DNA from: Verrucomicrobiota bacterium
GTDB taxonomy: Bacteria; Verrucomicrobiota; Verrucomicrobiia; Chthoniobacterales; JAFAMB01
Assembly (NCBI GenBank): GCA_019242435.1
Contig: JAFAVN010000566.1
Location: forward strand, 1-6,737
DNA length: 6,737 nucleotides
Direction of reading: 5' to 3'
A program made the translations under genes and the position numbers. Below the pieces are notes generated by a model. That model was given only the letters and a program-made list of their open reading frames with translations. It made no database searches and was not told the DNA's origin. Below are positions 6,323 to 6,737 of this stretch, in pieces (within the stretch, counting starts at the first letter, position 1; each line of letters begins with the position of its first letter).

Positions 6323-6737
6323 TCATCGTTTCAGATTGCGACAGTCGGCTGGAAATCGGTAGATGGGAAATGCTTGGTTTGCGATTGTGGTGCCACGGGT
6401 AAAATCATCTAAGAGCCGAGATCTTATGGGTCTTACCATGGCCAAGGGCAGCAACCGAATGGTTAAGTGCGCCGGACACCATTTTGCCAATCCAAACCAA
6501 ACTAGGAAGGAAATTCTCCGACGGCGAGGAACATTACCGTTCCAGCCCAGAGCAGCAAACATCGAACTTGAACTTTGAGCAGGTGATCGGGAACTCAGGG
6601 CAGGAGGTTGACTAGTAATTCGTAATCGTCCTGCGAGAGCTTGGTACACCAGGTTCGCCTCCGCCTCCGGTCTTTTTTTTGCATCCGCCAACTCGTTGAA
6701 ATACGAATACATCCCAGCGACTTTCGACCGAATTGGT
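6323..6737 (-). CDS. Possible 3' end of an unidentified gene entering from the right edge
   Basis: One minus-strand frame is open from the right edge to the TGA at 6323, about 138 codons, without a stop. At this base composition such a length is unusual by chance (rough estimate below one percent per frame). The part nearest the edge (6610-6737) reads like ordinary protein, for example SKVAGMYSYFNELADAKKRP. The rest is rich in Ser, Pro, Arg and Trp and looks non-coding or degenerate. The ATG at 6712 could be internal, since the frame is already open before it. An A8 run on this strand (6673-6680) could shift the frame, and the other two frames end early (about 6612 and 6595). No family is recognised. 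It may be a gene tail with a decayed extension, a pseudogene end, or a chance frame. Confidence 0.25.
   Translation of the reverse strand, partial: PIRSKVAGMYSYFNELADAKKRPEAEANLVYQALAGRLRITSQPPALSSRSPAQSSSSMFAALGWNGNVPRRRRISFLVWFGLAKWCPAHLTIRLLPLAMVRPIRSRLLDDFTRGTTIANQAFPIYRFPADCRNLKR
6438..6578 (+). CDS. Small basic ORF, 46 codons, doubtful
   Basis: From the ATG at 6438 this frame encodes a basic 46-residue peptide starting MAKGSNRMVKCAGHHF, with a single Cys, a His pair and a Lys/Arg-rich centre. The frame is open further upstream to an ATG at 6363. No clear ribosome site is seen; GGGTCT lies six bases before the 6438 ATG. The peptide resembles no family I know. Its third codon positions lie opposite those of the antisense frame listed at 6323-6737, so base composition cannot decide between them. 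It is listed only because its sequence looks more protein-like than most chance ORFs here. Confidence 0.15.
   Translation: MAKGSNRMVKCAGHHFANPNQTRKEILRRRGTLPFQPRAANIELEL
6600..6634. repeat. Inverted repeat with heptamer-like core
   Basis: GCAGGA (6600-6605) and TCCTGC (6629-6634) are perfect inverted copies separated by 23 bases. On the minus strand the spacer holds GATTACGAATTACTAG, which contains two seven-base steps of an ATTACNA unit. Such short tandem heptamers are common in intergenic DNA of several bacterial groups. With only two units this is a weak call. Confidence 0.25.

Larger units (their letters stand above)
6234..6737. other. Right-hand 504 bp without a confident gene
   Basis: This region should include the Na/Pi promoter near 6234-6300, but no convincing -35/-10 pair is visible there. 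A small stem (GAAAG/CTTTC, 6306-6321) and a wider inverted repeat (GCAGGA/TCCTGC, 6600-6634) are present. There is also a run of eight T at 6673-6680. Two overlapping reading frames on opposite strands, described separately, cannot both be real. Confidence 0.5.

Noticed and set aside
6635..6680. T8 run after a GC-rich stretch as a plus-strand intrinsic terminator
   Set aside because: The preceding GCCTCC repeats do not form a sound stem, and no confident plus-strand gene ends nearby.
6600..6700. tRNA-like GGTTCGCC near the right edge
   Set aside because: No acceptor stem, anticodon arm or matching T-stem could be drawn around it.

Overview
The window holds three complete genes, one gene fragment at the left edge and one possible fragment at the right edge. 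GC content is moderate (a little over 50% by eye). No rRNA, tRNA, CRISPR array, insertion sequence or phage gene is visible. A large membrane-anchored Hanks-type kinase with a Thr/Pro-rich stalk and an outer NTF2-like domain, placed among ordinary housekeeping transporters, suggests a free-living, probably soil or freshwater, Gram-negative bacterium. The PVC group, especially Verrucomicrobia, is my best guess. This is an impression from protein style only.

Layout, left to right. Bases 1-120 (minus strand) are the first 40 codons of a VOC/glyoxalase-fold protein that runs off the edge. A 241-bp gap with a weak terminator-like hairpin separates it from a 2.6-kb minus-strand gene for a serine/threonine kinase. 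That protein has an intact kinase domain, a degenerate second kinase-like domain, one membrane helix, a low-complexity stalk and an NTF2/SnoaL-like C-terminal domain. A 514-bp divergent intergenic region follows. It contains an 8-pair hairpin in the kinase leader and, 21 bp before the next start codon, an imperfect 22-bp dyad that looks like an operator. Next is a plus-strand CDF zinc/cation efflux protein with a His-rich N-terminus. It converges, with a 60-bp gap, on a minus-strand Na+/phosphate cotransporter-family protein with a PhoU-like tail. The last 504 bp hold no confident gene. A minus frame stays open from the right edge to 6323 and competes with a short plus-strand ORF.

The genes are not an operon: kinase and CDF are divergent, CDF and Na/Pi convergent. 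The neighbourhood combines signalling with ion homeostasis, but nothing in the sequence ties the kinase to either transporter. The points most worth following up are the kinase-pseudokinase-membrane-NTF2 architecture, the altered signature motifs of the Na/Pi protein, and the dyad in front of the CDF gene. I found no convincing evidence of a wholly new multi-gene system.
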